A stretch of DNA of 5,331 bases from an uncultured Eubacteriales bacterium. Lineage in GTDB: Bacteria; Bacillota_A; Clostridia; Oscillospirales; Oscillospiraceae. The position numbers were made by a program, and so were the translations under genes. The DNA is taken from NCBI GenBank assembly GCA_900556015.1, contig USNH01000086.1, positions 1-5,331 of the forward strand, read 5' to 3'. Positions 1 through 5,293 of the stretch are shown here, one piece after another (the first letter of the stretch is position 1; the number at the start of each line of letters is the position of its first letter). A model generated the notes under the pieces. It saw only the letters and a list, made by a program, of their open reading frames with translations. It did no database searches and had not been told where the DNA came from.

Positions 1-2
1 GG

Positions 3-416
3 GCGCTGTGCAGCTACTGTGCCCAGCTGGTGGTGCCGCTGGCGGTGCTGGTGGCGGTGATGCTGGCGGACTATGTCACCGGCATGGCAAAGGCCTGGAG
101 CACCGGGGCGCTGTGCTCACGCACCGGCGTAAGGGGCATTGTGAAGAAGGTGGGCTATCTGGTGGTGGTCGGCGCGGCGGGCGTGGCCGACTGGCTCATC
201 CGCTACGGGCTGGCCCAGGCGGGGATCGAGGTAGAATTTGACTTCCTGCTGGCCGCCATGGTGATCATTTGGCTCATCATCAACGAGCTGATCTCCATTT
301 TGGAGAACGTGGCGGCGCTGGGCGGGCCTGTGCCGGTGTTTCTCGCCAAGCTGCTGGCGCGGCTGAAGAACACGGTGGAGAAGAAAGCGGAGGGGGACGA
401 GCATGGAGATACTTGA
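3..416 (+). CDS. Phage holin, Phage_holin_4_1/TcdE-like family (5' end cut off by window edge)
   Basis: Holins form lesions in the cytoplasmic membrane and let the endolysin reach the peptidoglycan at lysis. The reading frame is open to the left edge, so the true start lies outside; the GTG codons at 30 and 33 are more likely internal valines. Three hydrophobic segments are visible: one around the family hallmark ADYVTGMAKAW (ends near base 101), one around GYLVVVGAAGVADWLI, and one around FLLAAMVIIWLIINELISIL, followed by a short charged tail (AEGDEHGDT). The D-x2-TG-x3-A motif, the following TGVRGIVKK and the NE-x2-SILEN motif near the last helix match the clostridial phage holin / toxin-secretion holin family as I know it. 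The stop overlaps the downstream amidase start by 14 bases, as is usual in lysis cassettes. About 138 residues are visible, so only a few are probably missing. Prophage origin is likely; a domesticated or phage-tail bacteriocin cassette cannot be excluded. Confidence 0.86.
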   Translation, partial: ALCSYCAQLVVPLAVLVAVMLADYVTGMAKAWSTGALCSRTGVRGIVKKVGYLVVVGAAGVADWLIRYGLAQAGIEVEFDFLLAAMVIIWLIINELISILENVAALGGPVPVFLAKLLARLKNTVEKKAEGDEHGDT

Positions 417-1101
417 GCAGACGTATACCTGGGCCGCGCCGCTGACGCGGCGCAGCGTCACGCGGCGCATCATCCTGCACCACGCGGCGGCGGTGACGTG
501 TACCGCCCAGCAGATACACCAGTGGCACTTGGCCAACGGCTGGGCCGGCATCGGCTATCACTTTTTTGTGCGGAAGGACGGGCGCATCTATCGAGGCCGT
601 CCGGAGGAAACGGTGGGCGCACACGCGGGGAACAACAACTACGACAGCATCGGTATCTGCTTTGAGGGCAGCTTCGACCGGGAGCAGATGAACGAGGTGC
701 AGCGCACCGCCGGTGCGGAGCTGGTGGCCTATCTGAAGCAGAAGTACGGCATCACCACCGTGCAGCGGCACAGAGACGTGAACGCCACCGGCTGCCCCGG
801 CGGGAACTTCCCCTTTGAGGCCATCGCCAACGGCGGCGCGAAGGCATCTGCTCCGGCGCAGACGGTGCGGACGGCCAACGACACGGCGGTGACGCTGCCG
901 CTGCTGACCAAGGGCAGCAGCGGCAACACGGTGTGGTCGGTGCAGGCGCTGCTCAACGGGCTGGGCCACAATGCCGGGACGGCGGACGGCCTGTACGGCG
1001 ACAACACCGCCGGGGCGGTGAAGCGCTTTCAGCTGGCCAACAGCTTGGCGGCGGACGGCATCGTGGGACGGGACACCTGGCACAGGCTGCTGGGGGTCTG
1101 A
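403..1101 (+). CDS. Endolysin: N-acetylmuramoyl-L-alanine amidase (Amidase_2/PGRP fold) with C-terminal peptidoglycan-binding domain
   Basis: Cleaves the amide bond between N-acetylmuramic acid and L-alanine of the stem peptide; exported or released through the holin to lyse the cell wall. It is 232 aa without a signal peptide, as expected for a holin-dependent endolysin. Residues about 20-140 are the zinc amidase domain, colinear with T7 lysozyme. Zinc ligands read as H26 (in ILHHAAA), H123 (in QRHRDV) and C131 (in TGCPGG), with the same 8-residue H-to-C spacing as T7 H122/C130. The catalytic-region tyrosine is Y52 (GYHFF), and T129 sits where T7 has K128, as in many PGRPs. A linker (about 142-163) leads to a PG_binding_1 domain at about 165-231, with the typical VWSVQALLN, DGLYGDNT and VKRFQ...DGIVGRDTW motifs. 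The ATG at 403 is preceded by a GGAGGGGG ribosome site at 389-396 and overlaps the holin end. All catalytic residues are intact. Confidence 0.94.
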   Translation: MEILEQTYTWAAPLTRRSVTRRIILHHAAAVTCTAQQIHQWHLANGWAGIGYHFFVRKDGRIYRGRPEETVGAHAGNNNYDSIGICFEGSFDREQMNEVQRTAGAELVAYLKQKYGITTVQRHRDVNATGCPGGNFPFEAIANGGAKASAPAQTVRTANDTAVTLPLLTKGSSGNTVWSVQALLNGLGHNAGTADGLYGDNTAGAVKRFQLANSLAADGIVGRDTWHRLLGV

Positions 1102-1161
1102 CGGCAAAATGTGACAACATTCGGTATAATTCGACAGAAAAATTGCGGATAGTATTCAAAG

Positions 1162-1197
1162 CAAGGGCCGCCGGGAGACCGGCGGCCCTTGTTTTTT
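1162..1197 (+). terminator. Strong intrinsic terminator of the lysis cassette
   Basis: A perfect GC-rich 13-bp stem (1162-1174 pairs with 1179-1191) closes on a GAGA tetraloop (GNRA type) and is followed at once by six T residues (1192-1197). It lies 60 bases after the amidase stop and ends transcription on the + strand. Read from the other strand, the same hairpin has only a weak T-rich follow-up (CTTTG), so it may also help stop the convergent minus-strand gene whose stop is at 1201, but less well. Confidence 0.93.
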
Positions 1198-1200
1198 GCC

Positions 1201-1428
1201 TCACACCACCGCGTCCACGGGGATGCGCTGGCGGTTTACCTGCACCCAGTGGACGCGGACGTCGCCGCCGGGCTGCTGGGTGGCGCAGAAGCCCACGCCG
1301 TCCATCTGCCCCTCCACCGGCACGCCGCCCGCGCCGAACAGCGCCGCGAAGCGGCGGATGTAGCCCAGCAGGTCGCGGATGGTGCGGATGGGCAGATCCG
1401 GGGCGAGGTAATCGAAAAACTTATACAT
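1201..1428 (-). CDS. Small orphan protein of unknown function, 75 aa
   Basis: I do not recognise this protein. It is called a gene for three reasons. An AGGAGG ribosome site (1436-1441, minus strand) sits 7 bases before the ATG. Its codons end almost always in G or C, like the neighbouring genes. Its stop falls just before the terminator hairpin of the convergent lysis genes. The N-terminal half (MYKFFDYLAPDLPIRTIRDL and onward to about residue 32) looks amphipathic and helical with arginines. The second half (GGVPVEGQMDGVGFCATQQP, then GGDVRVHWVQVNRQRIPVDAVV) looks like beta strands with one cysteine. No signal peptide, membrane segment or DNA-binding motif is evident. The opposite-strand frame over the same bases gives a His/Ala-rich product without a ribosome site and is rejected. 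It could be a phage moron or a host gene at the prophage edge; the sequence does not decide. Confidence 0.72.
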   Translation of the reverse strand: MYKFFDYLAPDLPIRTIRDLLGYIRRFAALFGAGGVPVEGQMDGVGFCATQQPGGDVRVHWVQVNRQRIPVDAVV

Positions 1429-1435
1429 GGCTTGA

Positions 1436-1441
1436 CCTCCT
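1436..1441 (-). promoter_or_regulatory. Shine-Dalgarno site (AGGAGG) of the minus-strand 75-aa gene
   Basis: Perfect AGGAGG on the minus strand, 7 bases before the ATG at 1428-1426. This is the main evidence that the small orphan reading frame is translated and that this ATG is its start. Confidence 0.8.
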
Positions 1442-1468
1442 ATATAATAGTGTGTGGCTTCTTTCCTT

Positions 1469-1482
1469 CACTGTGACCAGTG
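1469..1482. promoter_or_regulatory. Possible operator: inverted repeat CACTG-N4-CAGTG in divergent intergenic region
   Basis: Perfect 5-bp arms around TGAC, lying between the minus-strand small gene and the rightward operon. A weak extended -10 for the minus strand (TGG TACACT, read from 1487 down to 1479) overlaps its right arm. Short palindromes of this size occur by chance, so a regulator site is only suggested by position. Confidence 0.25.
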
Positions 1483-1525
1483 TACCAGGAGTTGTGTCCC
1501 GAAAAACGGACAGTTTTCGTTAGGG

Positions 1526-1554
1526 TTGTGCTTTTTTCCGATTTGTGATACAAT
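1526..1554 (+). promoter_or_regulatory. Sigma-A-type promoter with extended -10, driving the rightward operon
   Basis: The -10 element TACAAT (1549-1554, 5 of 6 to consensus) carries an upstream TGA giving the extended TGN motif (1546-1548). The -35 element TTGTGC (1526-1531) keeps the TTG core, and the spacer is exactly 17 bases and T-rich. Transcription would start near 1561, leaving a leader of about 30 bases before the ATG at 1591. A small palindrome TTGT-GAT-ACAA (1543-1553) overlaps the -10 and could be an operator, though this is weak. Confidence 0.68.
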
Positions 1555-1590
1555 AGCCGCAAGAATGAGACCGGCACTGGAGGTGGGCTT

Positions 1591-2757
1591 ATGACAGAGC
1601 AGACCGCGCCCCAATTAGCGCCCCGCGACCGCTGCACCGGCTGCGCCGCGTGCTGCAACGGCTGCCCCAAGGGGGCGATCCGCATGGAGGCGGATCGGGA
1701 GGGCTTTCTGTACCCCCAGGTAACGGACGGCTGTGTGCAGTGCGGGCACTGCACGCACATCTGCCCCGTTCTGAAGCAGCGCGAGCCGAGAACCGAGCCG
1801 GCGTGCTTCGCCGTGTGGAGCGGCGACAGCGAGCTGCGCCGCCAGTCCACCGCCGGAGGCGCGTTCATCGAGCTGGCCCGCTATGTGCTGGAGGGCGGCG
1901 GCGTGGTGTTCGGCGCGGCGCTGGACGAGGCGCTGCGGGTGGTACACATCGCCGTGAAGAACCTGCACGACCTGCCCCGCTTGCAGGGGGCGAAGCCGAT
2001 ACAGAGCGACATGGGCGAGTCGTACCAGCAGGTGCGGCTGTACCTGGATCAGGGGCGGCAGGTGCTGTTTTCCGGCACGCCCTGTCAAGTGGACGGCCTT
2101 TACCGCTATTTAGGAGAGCACCCGGAGCGGCTTTTGACCTGCGATGTGGTGTGCGGCGGCGTGTGCAGTCCCGGCGTGTGGGAGAAGCTGGTGCGCTCCA
2201 TGGCCTACGTGAAGCAGTCCAGGCCGCTGCGGGTCACGTTCAGCGGCAAGCTGGCCGGTGACAGCCAGCGGCGCTTCCGGGTGGAATTTGAGGGCGGCGG
2301 CCACTACGACGCGCCGCTGACCAAATCGGAGCTGGGCCGGGGCATCACACGGGGGCTGTTCATGCGGCCCGCCTGCCACACCTGCCCGTACACCTCCACC
2401 GACCGGCCCGGAGACGTGACGCTGGGCGTGCTGAAAAGCGAAAGCCTTTCACAGGAGGAGCGGCGGCTGGGCGTGTCGCTGCTGCTGATCAACTCCGCTA
2501 AGGGGGCGCAGGTGTTCGACACACTGCCGCTCCAGTGGAAGCGGTGCGATCTGAAGGAGGCCGTGGCCGCCGATGCGGCGCTGCGGACGCCGGCGGCGGT
2601 ATCGCCGGATCGGGCACGGTTTTTCGAGGCGCTGGAGCATGAGCCGTTCCGGCAGGTCTGCGGGCGGTTTCTGTCGCTGCTGCAGCCCCGGGAAAAGGCG
2701 GCGGGCAAGCCGCTGAAGGAGCTGCTGCGCCTGCCCTGGAAGAGGGAGAAGAAATGA
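1591..2757 (+). CDS. 2[4Fe-4S] ferredoxin / coenzyme F420 hydrogenase-dehydrogenase beta subunit (FrhB/FdhB) family protein
   Basis: Predicted cytoplasmic iron-sulfur flavoprotein that passes electrons between ferredoxin-like clusters and a flavin; the true partner is unknown and F420 use should not be assumed from the family name. Residues 12-60 hold two cluster motifs: C15-x2-C18-x2-C21-x3-C25-P and C48-x2-C51-x2-C54-x3-C58-P. An FrhB_FdhB_N domain follows (about 72-150, start AVWSGDSELRRQSTAGGAF), then FrhB_FdhB_C (about 155-310) with the hallmarks SGTPCQVDG (C165), DVVCGGVCSPG (C188, C192), the pair C262/C265 in ACHTCPYTSTDRPGD, and GVSLLLINSAKG. Family members usually continue after the TDR-x-D-TLG part with a D-F-W-G motif; here it reads GVLKSES, a clear departure. 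The length, 388 aa, is normal. The ATG has a GGAGG site 7 bases upstream (1579-1583) and follows the promoter at 1526-1554. The stop overlaps queH by ATGA, indicating translational coupling. Confidence 0.88.
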   Translation: MTEQTAPQLAPRDRCTGCAACCNGCPKGAIRMEADREGFLYPQVTDGCVQCGHCTHICPVLKQREPRTEPACFAVWSGDSELRRQSTAGGAFIELARYVLEGGGVVFGAALDEALRVVHIAVKNLHDLPRLQGAKPIQSDMGESYQQVRLYLDQGRQVLFSGTPCQVDGLYRYLGEHPERLLTCDVVCGGVCSPGVWEKLVRSMAYVKQSRPLRVTFSGKLAGDSQRRFRVEFEGGGHYDAPLTKSELGRGITRGLFMRPACHTCPYTSTDRPGDVTLGVLKSESLSQEERRLGVSLLLINSAKGAQVFDTLPLQWKRCDLKEAVAADAALRTPAAVSPDRARFFEALEHEPFRQVCGRFLSLLQPREKAAGKPLKELLRLPWKREKK

Positions 2758-3323
2758 CGAAAACGCTGCTGCACACCTGCTGTGCGCCCTGCTCCGTGGC
2801 CTGTATCCAAATGCTGCGGAGCGAGGGCATCGAGCCGGTGTCCTATTGGTACAACCCTAACATCCACCCCTACCAGGAGTACAAGGCCCGGCGGGACACG
2901 CTGATGGCCTACGCGCCCTCCGTGGGCGTGGAGCTGATCGTGCAGGAGGACTACGGTCTGCGGCAGTTCTGCCGCGCCGTGGCGGAGGACATAGACCACC
3001 GCTGCGGCAAGTGCTACGGGCTGCGGCTGGAGCAAACGGCCCTCTACGCGGCGGAGCACAGCTTCGACAGCTTCACCAGCACGCTGTTCGTCAGCCCCTA
3101 TCAGAACCACGAGCTGCTGCGGCAGGTGGCGGAGGACATGGCGTCGCGGTACGGCGTAGCGTTCCTGTACCGGGATTTCCGCCCCGGCTTCCGCCAGGGG
3201 CAGCAGGAGGCCCGGGAGCTGGGGCTGTATATGCAGAAATACTGTGGGTGCGTGTTCAGCGAGGAGGAGCGCTACGCAAAGCAGCTGGCGCGGGACATGG
3301 CCCAGCCGGAAAAACATCTGTGA
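2754..3323 (+). CDS. queH: Epoxyqueuosine reductase QueH (DUF208 family)
   Basis: Performs the last step of queuosine synthesis: reductive removal of the epoxide oxygen of epoxyqueuosine at the wobble base 34 of tRNAs for Asp, Asn, His and Tyr. It is the non-homologous, cobalamin-independent alternative to QueG. The 189-aa protein shows the family signatures in order: LLHTCCAPC (C9, C10, C13), YWYNPNIHPYQEYKARR (about 31-47), EDIDHRCGKCYGLRL (C84, C87), FTSTLFVSPYQNHE (107-120), the conserved YRDFRPGFRQGQQEARELG (139-157) and YCGCVFSEEE (C164, C166). These cysteines are the ones expected to hold the 4Fe-4S cluster and second metal of the family; I do not assign each one. The start is the ATG inside the ATGA overlap with the upstream iron-sulfur flavoprotein, with an AGGGAG site at 2743-2748. 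No other queuosine gene (queC, D, E, F, A, tgt) is in the window. Confidence 0.95.
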   Translation: MTKTLLHTCCAPCSVACIQMLRSEGIEPVSYWYNPNIHPYQEYKARRDTLMAYAPSVGVELIVQEDYGLRQFCRAVAEDIDHRCGKCYGLRLEQTALYAAEHSFDSFTSTLFVSPYQNHELLRQVAEDMASRYGVAFLYRDFRPGFRQGQQEARELGLYMQKYCGCVFSEEERYAKQLARDMAQPEKHL

Positions 3324-3341
3324 GAATACACAACACGAACG

Positions 3342-3347
3342 AGGAGG
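3342..3347 (+). promoter_or_regulatory. Shine-Dalgarno site (AGGAGG) that fixes the hydantoinase start
   Basis: Perfect AGGAGG located 7 bases before the ATG at 3355 (4 bases before the adjoining in-frame GTG at 3352). The reading frame stays open back to an ATG at 3244 inside queH, but this site and the family alignment (MRLLFQGG at the N terminus) place the real start at 3355. Confidence 0.85.
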
Positions 3348-3354
3348 TCTTGTG

Positions 3355-4728
3355 ATGAGATTGCTGTTTCAGGGCGGCTCGGTGGTAACGGGCCAGGGCG
3401 TACGCCGCGCCGACATACTGGTGGAGGGAGAGAAGATCCTGGACGTGTGCCGGGACATCCCGCCCATCGGGGCGCAGGTGGTGGACGTGTCCGGGATGCT
3501 GCTGTTTCCGGGGTTCATCGACGCCCACACCCATTTCGATCTGGACGTGTGCAACACCACCACGGCGGACGATTTCGCCAGCGGTTCGCGGGCGGCGCTG
3601 CGGGGCGGCACCACCACCATCATCGACTTTGCCTGCCCCAATAAGGGCGAGACGCTCCACGATGGGCTGCGGCTGTGGCACGAGAAGGCGGACGGCAAGT
3701 GCGCCTGCGACTACGGCTTCCACATGACCATCGATGACTGGAACGACACCATCGAGAGTGAGATCGACGATATGTACGCCGAGGGCATCTCGTCCTTCAA
3801 GATGTATATGACGTACCCGGCCATGATGATCGGCGATGAGCTGATGTATAAGGCGCTGAAGAAGCTGAAGGAAAAGGGCGGCATCTGCGGCGTACACTGC
3901 GAGAACGCCGGGGTCATCGACGCGCTCATCGCCGAAAAGAAGGCAAAGGGCGAGAACGGCGTACACTGCCACCCGGAGACCCGCCCCGACTTTTTGGAGG
4001 CCGAGGCCGTCAGCCGCCTGCTGCGTATCGCCGAGGCGGTGGACATCCCGGTGGTCATCGTCCACACCACCAACATCCAGGCGCTGGACGAGGTGGCCAA
4101 CGCCCGCTGGCGGGGACAGAAGGTGTTCGTGGAGACGTGCCCCCAGTACCTGGTGCTGGATGACAGCGTGTATTACAACGAGGACTGGTTACAGGCGGCC
4201 AAGTACGTCTGCTCCCCTCCCATCCGCAAGGCGGAGGATCGGGACGCGCTGTGGCGGGCCATCCGCCGGGGCGAGGTGCAGACCGTGTCCACCGACCATT
4301 GCAGCTTTACCACAGAGCAGAAGCTGGCGGGCCGGGACGATTTTACCGCCATTCCCGGCGGCATTCCCGGCGTGGAGACACGGGGCGAGCTGATCTACAC
4401 CTTCGGCGTGGCCCGGCGGAAGATCCGCCTGCGGGATATGTGCCGCGTGCTGGCGGAGAACCCGGCCAAGCTGTACGGCCTCTATCCCCGCAAGGGCGTG
4501 CTTGCTCCCGGCTCTGACTCGGACATCGTGGTGTACGACCCCAACGCCGACCACGTGATCCGCGCCGAGGACATGGTGGGCGCGGCGGACTACAACCCCT
4601 ATGAGGGCGTGGTGACCAGGGGCTCGATCCGGCAGGTATGGCTGCGGGGCAAGCCCGCCGTCTCCTCCGGGAAGGTGCTGGCCGGGCCGGATGGCAAATA
4701 CCTGGTGCGGGGCAAGTGCCAGCTGTGA
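3355..4728 (+). CDS. hydA: D-hydantoinase / dihydropyrimidinase family amidohydrolase
   Basis: Hydrolyses the ring amide of cyclic ureides (dihydropyrimidines or 5-substituted hydantoins) to N-carbamoyl amino acids; cytoplasmic. It is 457 aa, close to the usual 455-480. The binuclear metal site of the cyclic amidohydrolase superfamily is complete: H58 and H60 in DAHTHFD, K149 (carbamylated lysine) in SSFKMYMTYP, H181 in VHCEN, H237 in VHTTN and D314 in STDHC. The stereochemistry-gate region holds Y151, and S287 in VCSPPIR matches the substrate-contact serine of hydantoinases. A C-terminal beta-sandwich part with LYGLYPRKGVLAPGSDSDIVVYDP and the long NPYEGVVTRGSI resembles the E. coli YgeZ/HyuA phenylhydantoinase branch. 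The substrate loop reads IPGGIPGVETR, with G335 where many relatives have Asn. It starts 31 bases after queH, so is probably cotranscribed. hydA here is the hydantoinase name, not the hydrogenase. The natural substrate is not decided by sequence. Confidence 0.92.
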   Translation: MRLLFQGGSVVTGQGVRRADILVEGEKILDVCRDIPPIGAQVVDVSGMLLFPGFIDAHTHFDLDVCNTTTADDFASGSRAALRGGTTTIIDFACPNKGETLHDGLRLWHEKADGKCACDYGFHMTIDDWNDTIESEIDDMYAEGISSFKMYMTYPAMMIGDELMYKALKKLKEKGGICGVHCENAGVIDALIAEKKAKGENGVHCHPETRPDFLEAEAVSRLLRIAEAVDIPVVIVHTTNIQALDEVANARWRGQKVFVETCPQYLVLDDSVYYNEDWLQAAKYVCSPPIRKAEDRDALWRAIRRGEVQTVSTDHCSFTTEQKLAGRDDFTAIPGGIPGVETRGELIYTFGVARRKIRLRDMCRVLAENPAKLYGLYPRKGVLAPGSDSDIVVYDPNADHVIRAEDMVGAADYNPYEGVVTRGSIRQVWLRGKPAVSSGKVLAGPDGKYLVRGKCQL

Positions 4729-4746
4729 GGCGGGAGGACGCGAACG

Positions 4747-5226
4747 ATGCTGGACAAGACATTGGGCTATATCCTCTGCTGCCAGTCGCCGGGGCTGTTC
4801 GTGCTGGCGCTGCTGCTGTTGGTGCTGTTTCTCGGCGGGCGCAGCCACAAGGTGAAGTCGTTTTTCCGCCTGCTGCTGTGCATCCTGTGCGCCGGCGGCG
4901 GCGTGGCGCTTTACTTTTTGGGCATCTATAAGGAGTATTTCACCATCCGGGACTTCTTCCACATCCGGCCCGCCGGCTGGGTGGGGCTGGTCATCGCGGC
5001 GGTCATCGTGGTGCTGACGGCGGTGCGGGCGTTCCTCGCCGCCGCCGATGCACGGCGGGAGCAGAAGGCCGCCGCACGGGCGGAGAACCAGCGCATCGCC
5101 CAGGAGAAGGAGGCAGAGGCCAAAGCCGCGGCGGAGGCCGAGGCCGAGGCGGAAGTCCCCGCGCCGGAGACGGCGCAGACGTCGGACACGCCGGAGGAGG
5201 CAAAGGCGGAGGAAACAGCCGTATAA
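4747..5226 (+). CDS. Three-helix membrane protein with long Ala/Glu-rich cytoplasmic tail, unknown function
   Basis: I do not recognise a family. The 159-aa product has three hydrophobic helices at about residues 16-30, 39-60 and 76-98. The basic loop between the first two (RSHKVKSFFR, 32-41) and the RREQK after the third suggest an outside N terminus and an inside C terminus. Residues 99-135 are Ala/Glu/Lys-rich and likely helical or coiled coil (AEAKAAAEAEAEAEV), then the chain becomes acidic and disordered-looking (PAPETAQTSDTPEEAKAEET). The short outside loop 61-75 (YKEYFTIRDFFHIRP) is rich in aromatics. The start ATG has GGGAGG at 4732-4737, 9 bases upstream, and lies 18 bases after the hydantoinase stop, so it is probably the last gene of the operon. 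Codon use fits the neighbours. There is no transporter or enzyme motif, so a role with the hydantoinase is not supported beyond position. Confidence 0.83.
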   Translation: MLDKTLGYILCCQSPGLFVLALLLLVLFLGGRSHKVKSFFRLLLCILCAGGGVALYFLGIYKEYFTIRDFFHIRPAGWVGLVIAAVIVVLTAVRAFLAAADARREQKAAARAENQRIAQEKEAEAKAAAEAEAEAEVPAPETAQTSDTPEEAKAEETAV

Positions 5227-5234
5227 CGCAATAA

Positions 5235-5271
5235 CACGCAAGGGCGCGGCCTGTGGCCGCACCTTTGCGTG
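5235..5271 (+). terminator. Operon-end hairpin without U-tract (imperfect or Rho-independent-like stop)
   Basis: Two 17-base arms (5235-5251 and 5255-5271) pair around a TGT loop with 15 Watson-Crick pairs, one G-U wobble (5242/5264) and one C-A mismatch (5245/5261). It begins 9 bases after the last stop codon, as expected for the 3' end of the operon. No run of T follows (CAGCTTGTCG), so it may protect the mRNA 3' end, or be a weak or bidirectional terminator. Confidence 0.55.
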
Positions 5272-5293
5272 CAGCTTGTCGATAAACCTATCC

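Noticed and set aside
280..1107. Long minus-strand reading frame of 275 codons opposite holin and amidase
   Set aside because: His/Arg/Val-rich product typical of the reverse of a GC-rich gene; the + strand holds an intact amidase with all catalytic residues.
1441..1450. TATTAT on the minus strand as -10 of the small orphan gene
   Set aside because: It lies directly against the ribosome site, so a start from it would remove the AGGAGG from the message; no suitable -35 upstream.
1189..1476. + strand frame of 95 codons over the small orphan gene
   Set aside because: No ribosome site, begins inside the terminator T-run, His/Ala-rich product; the minus strand has the ribosome site and typical codons.
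1543..1553. Rex (redox repressor) operator over the -10 element
   Set aside because: Only the outer TTGT...ACAA fits; the longer spacing of a Rex site is absent.
2304..3317. Minus-strand reading frame of 337 codons across the FrhB-like gene and queH
   Set aside because: Spans two recognisable + strand genes, has no ribosome site and gives low-complexity sequence.
3244..3354. Longer N terminus for the hydantoinase starting at ATG 3244
   Set aside because: Would overlap queH by 80 bases, lacks family similarity in the extra 37 residues, and a perfect AGGAGG supports ATG 3355.
4189..5262. Minus-strand reading frame of 357 codons over the hydantoinase and membrane protein genes
   Set aside because: Shadow of two well-supported + strand genes; Arg/Leu/Gln/His-rich without any domain.
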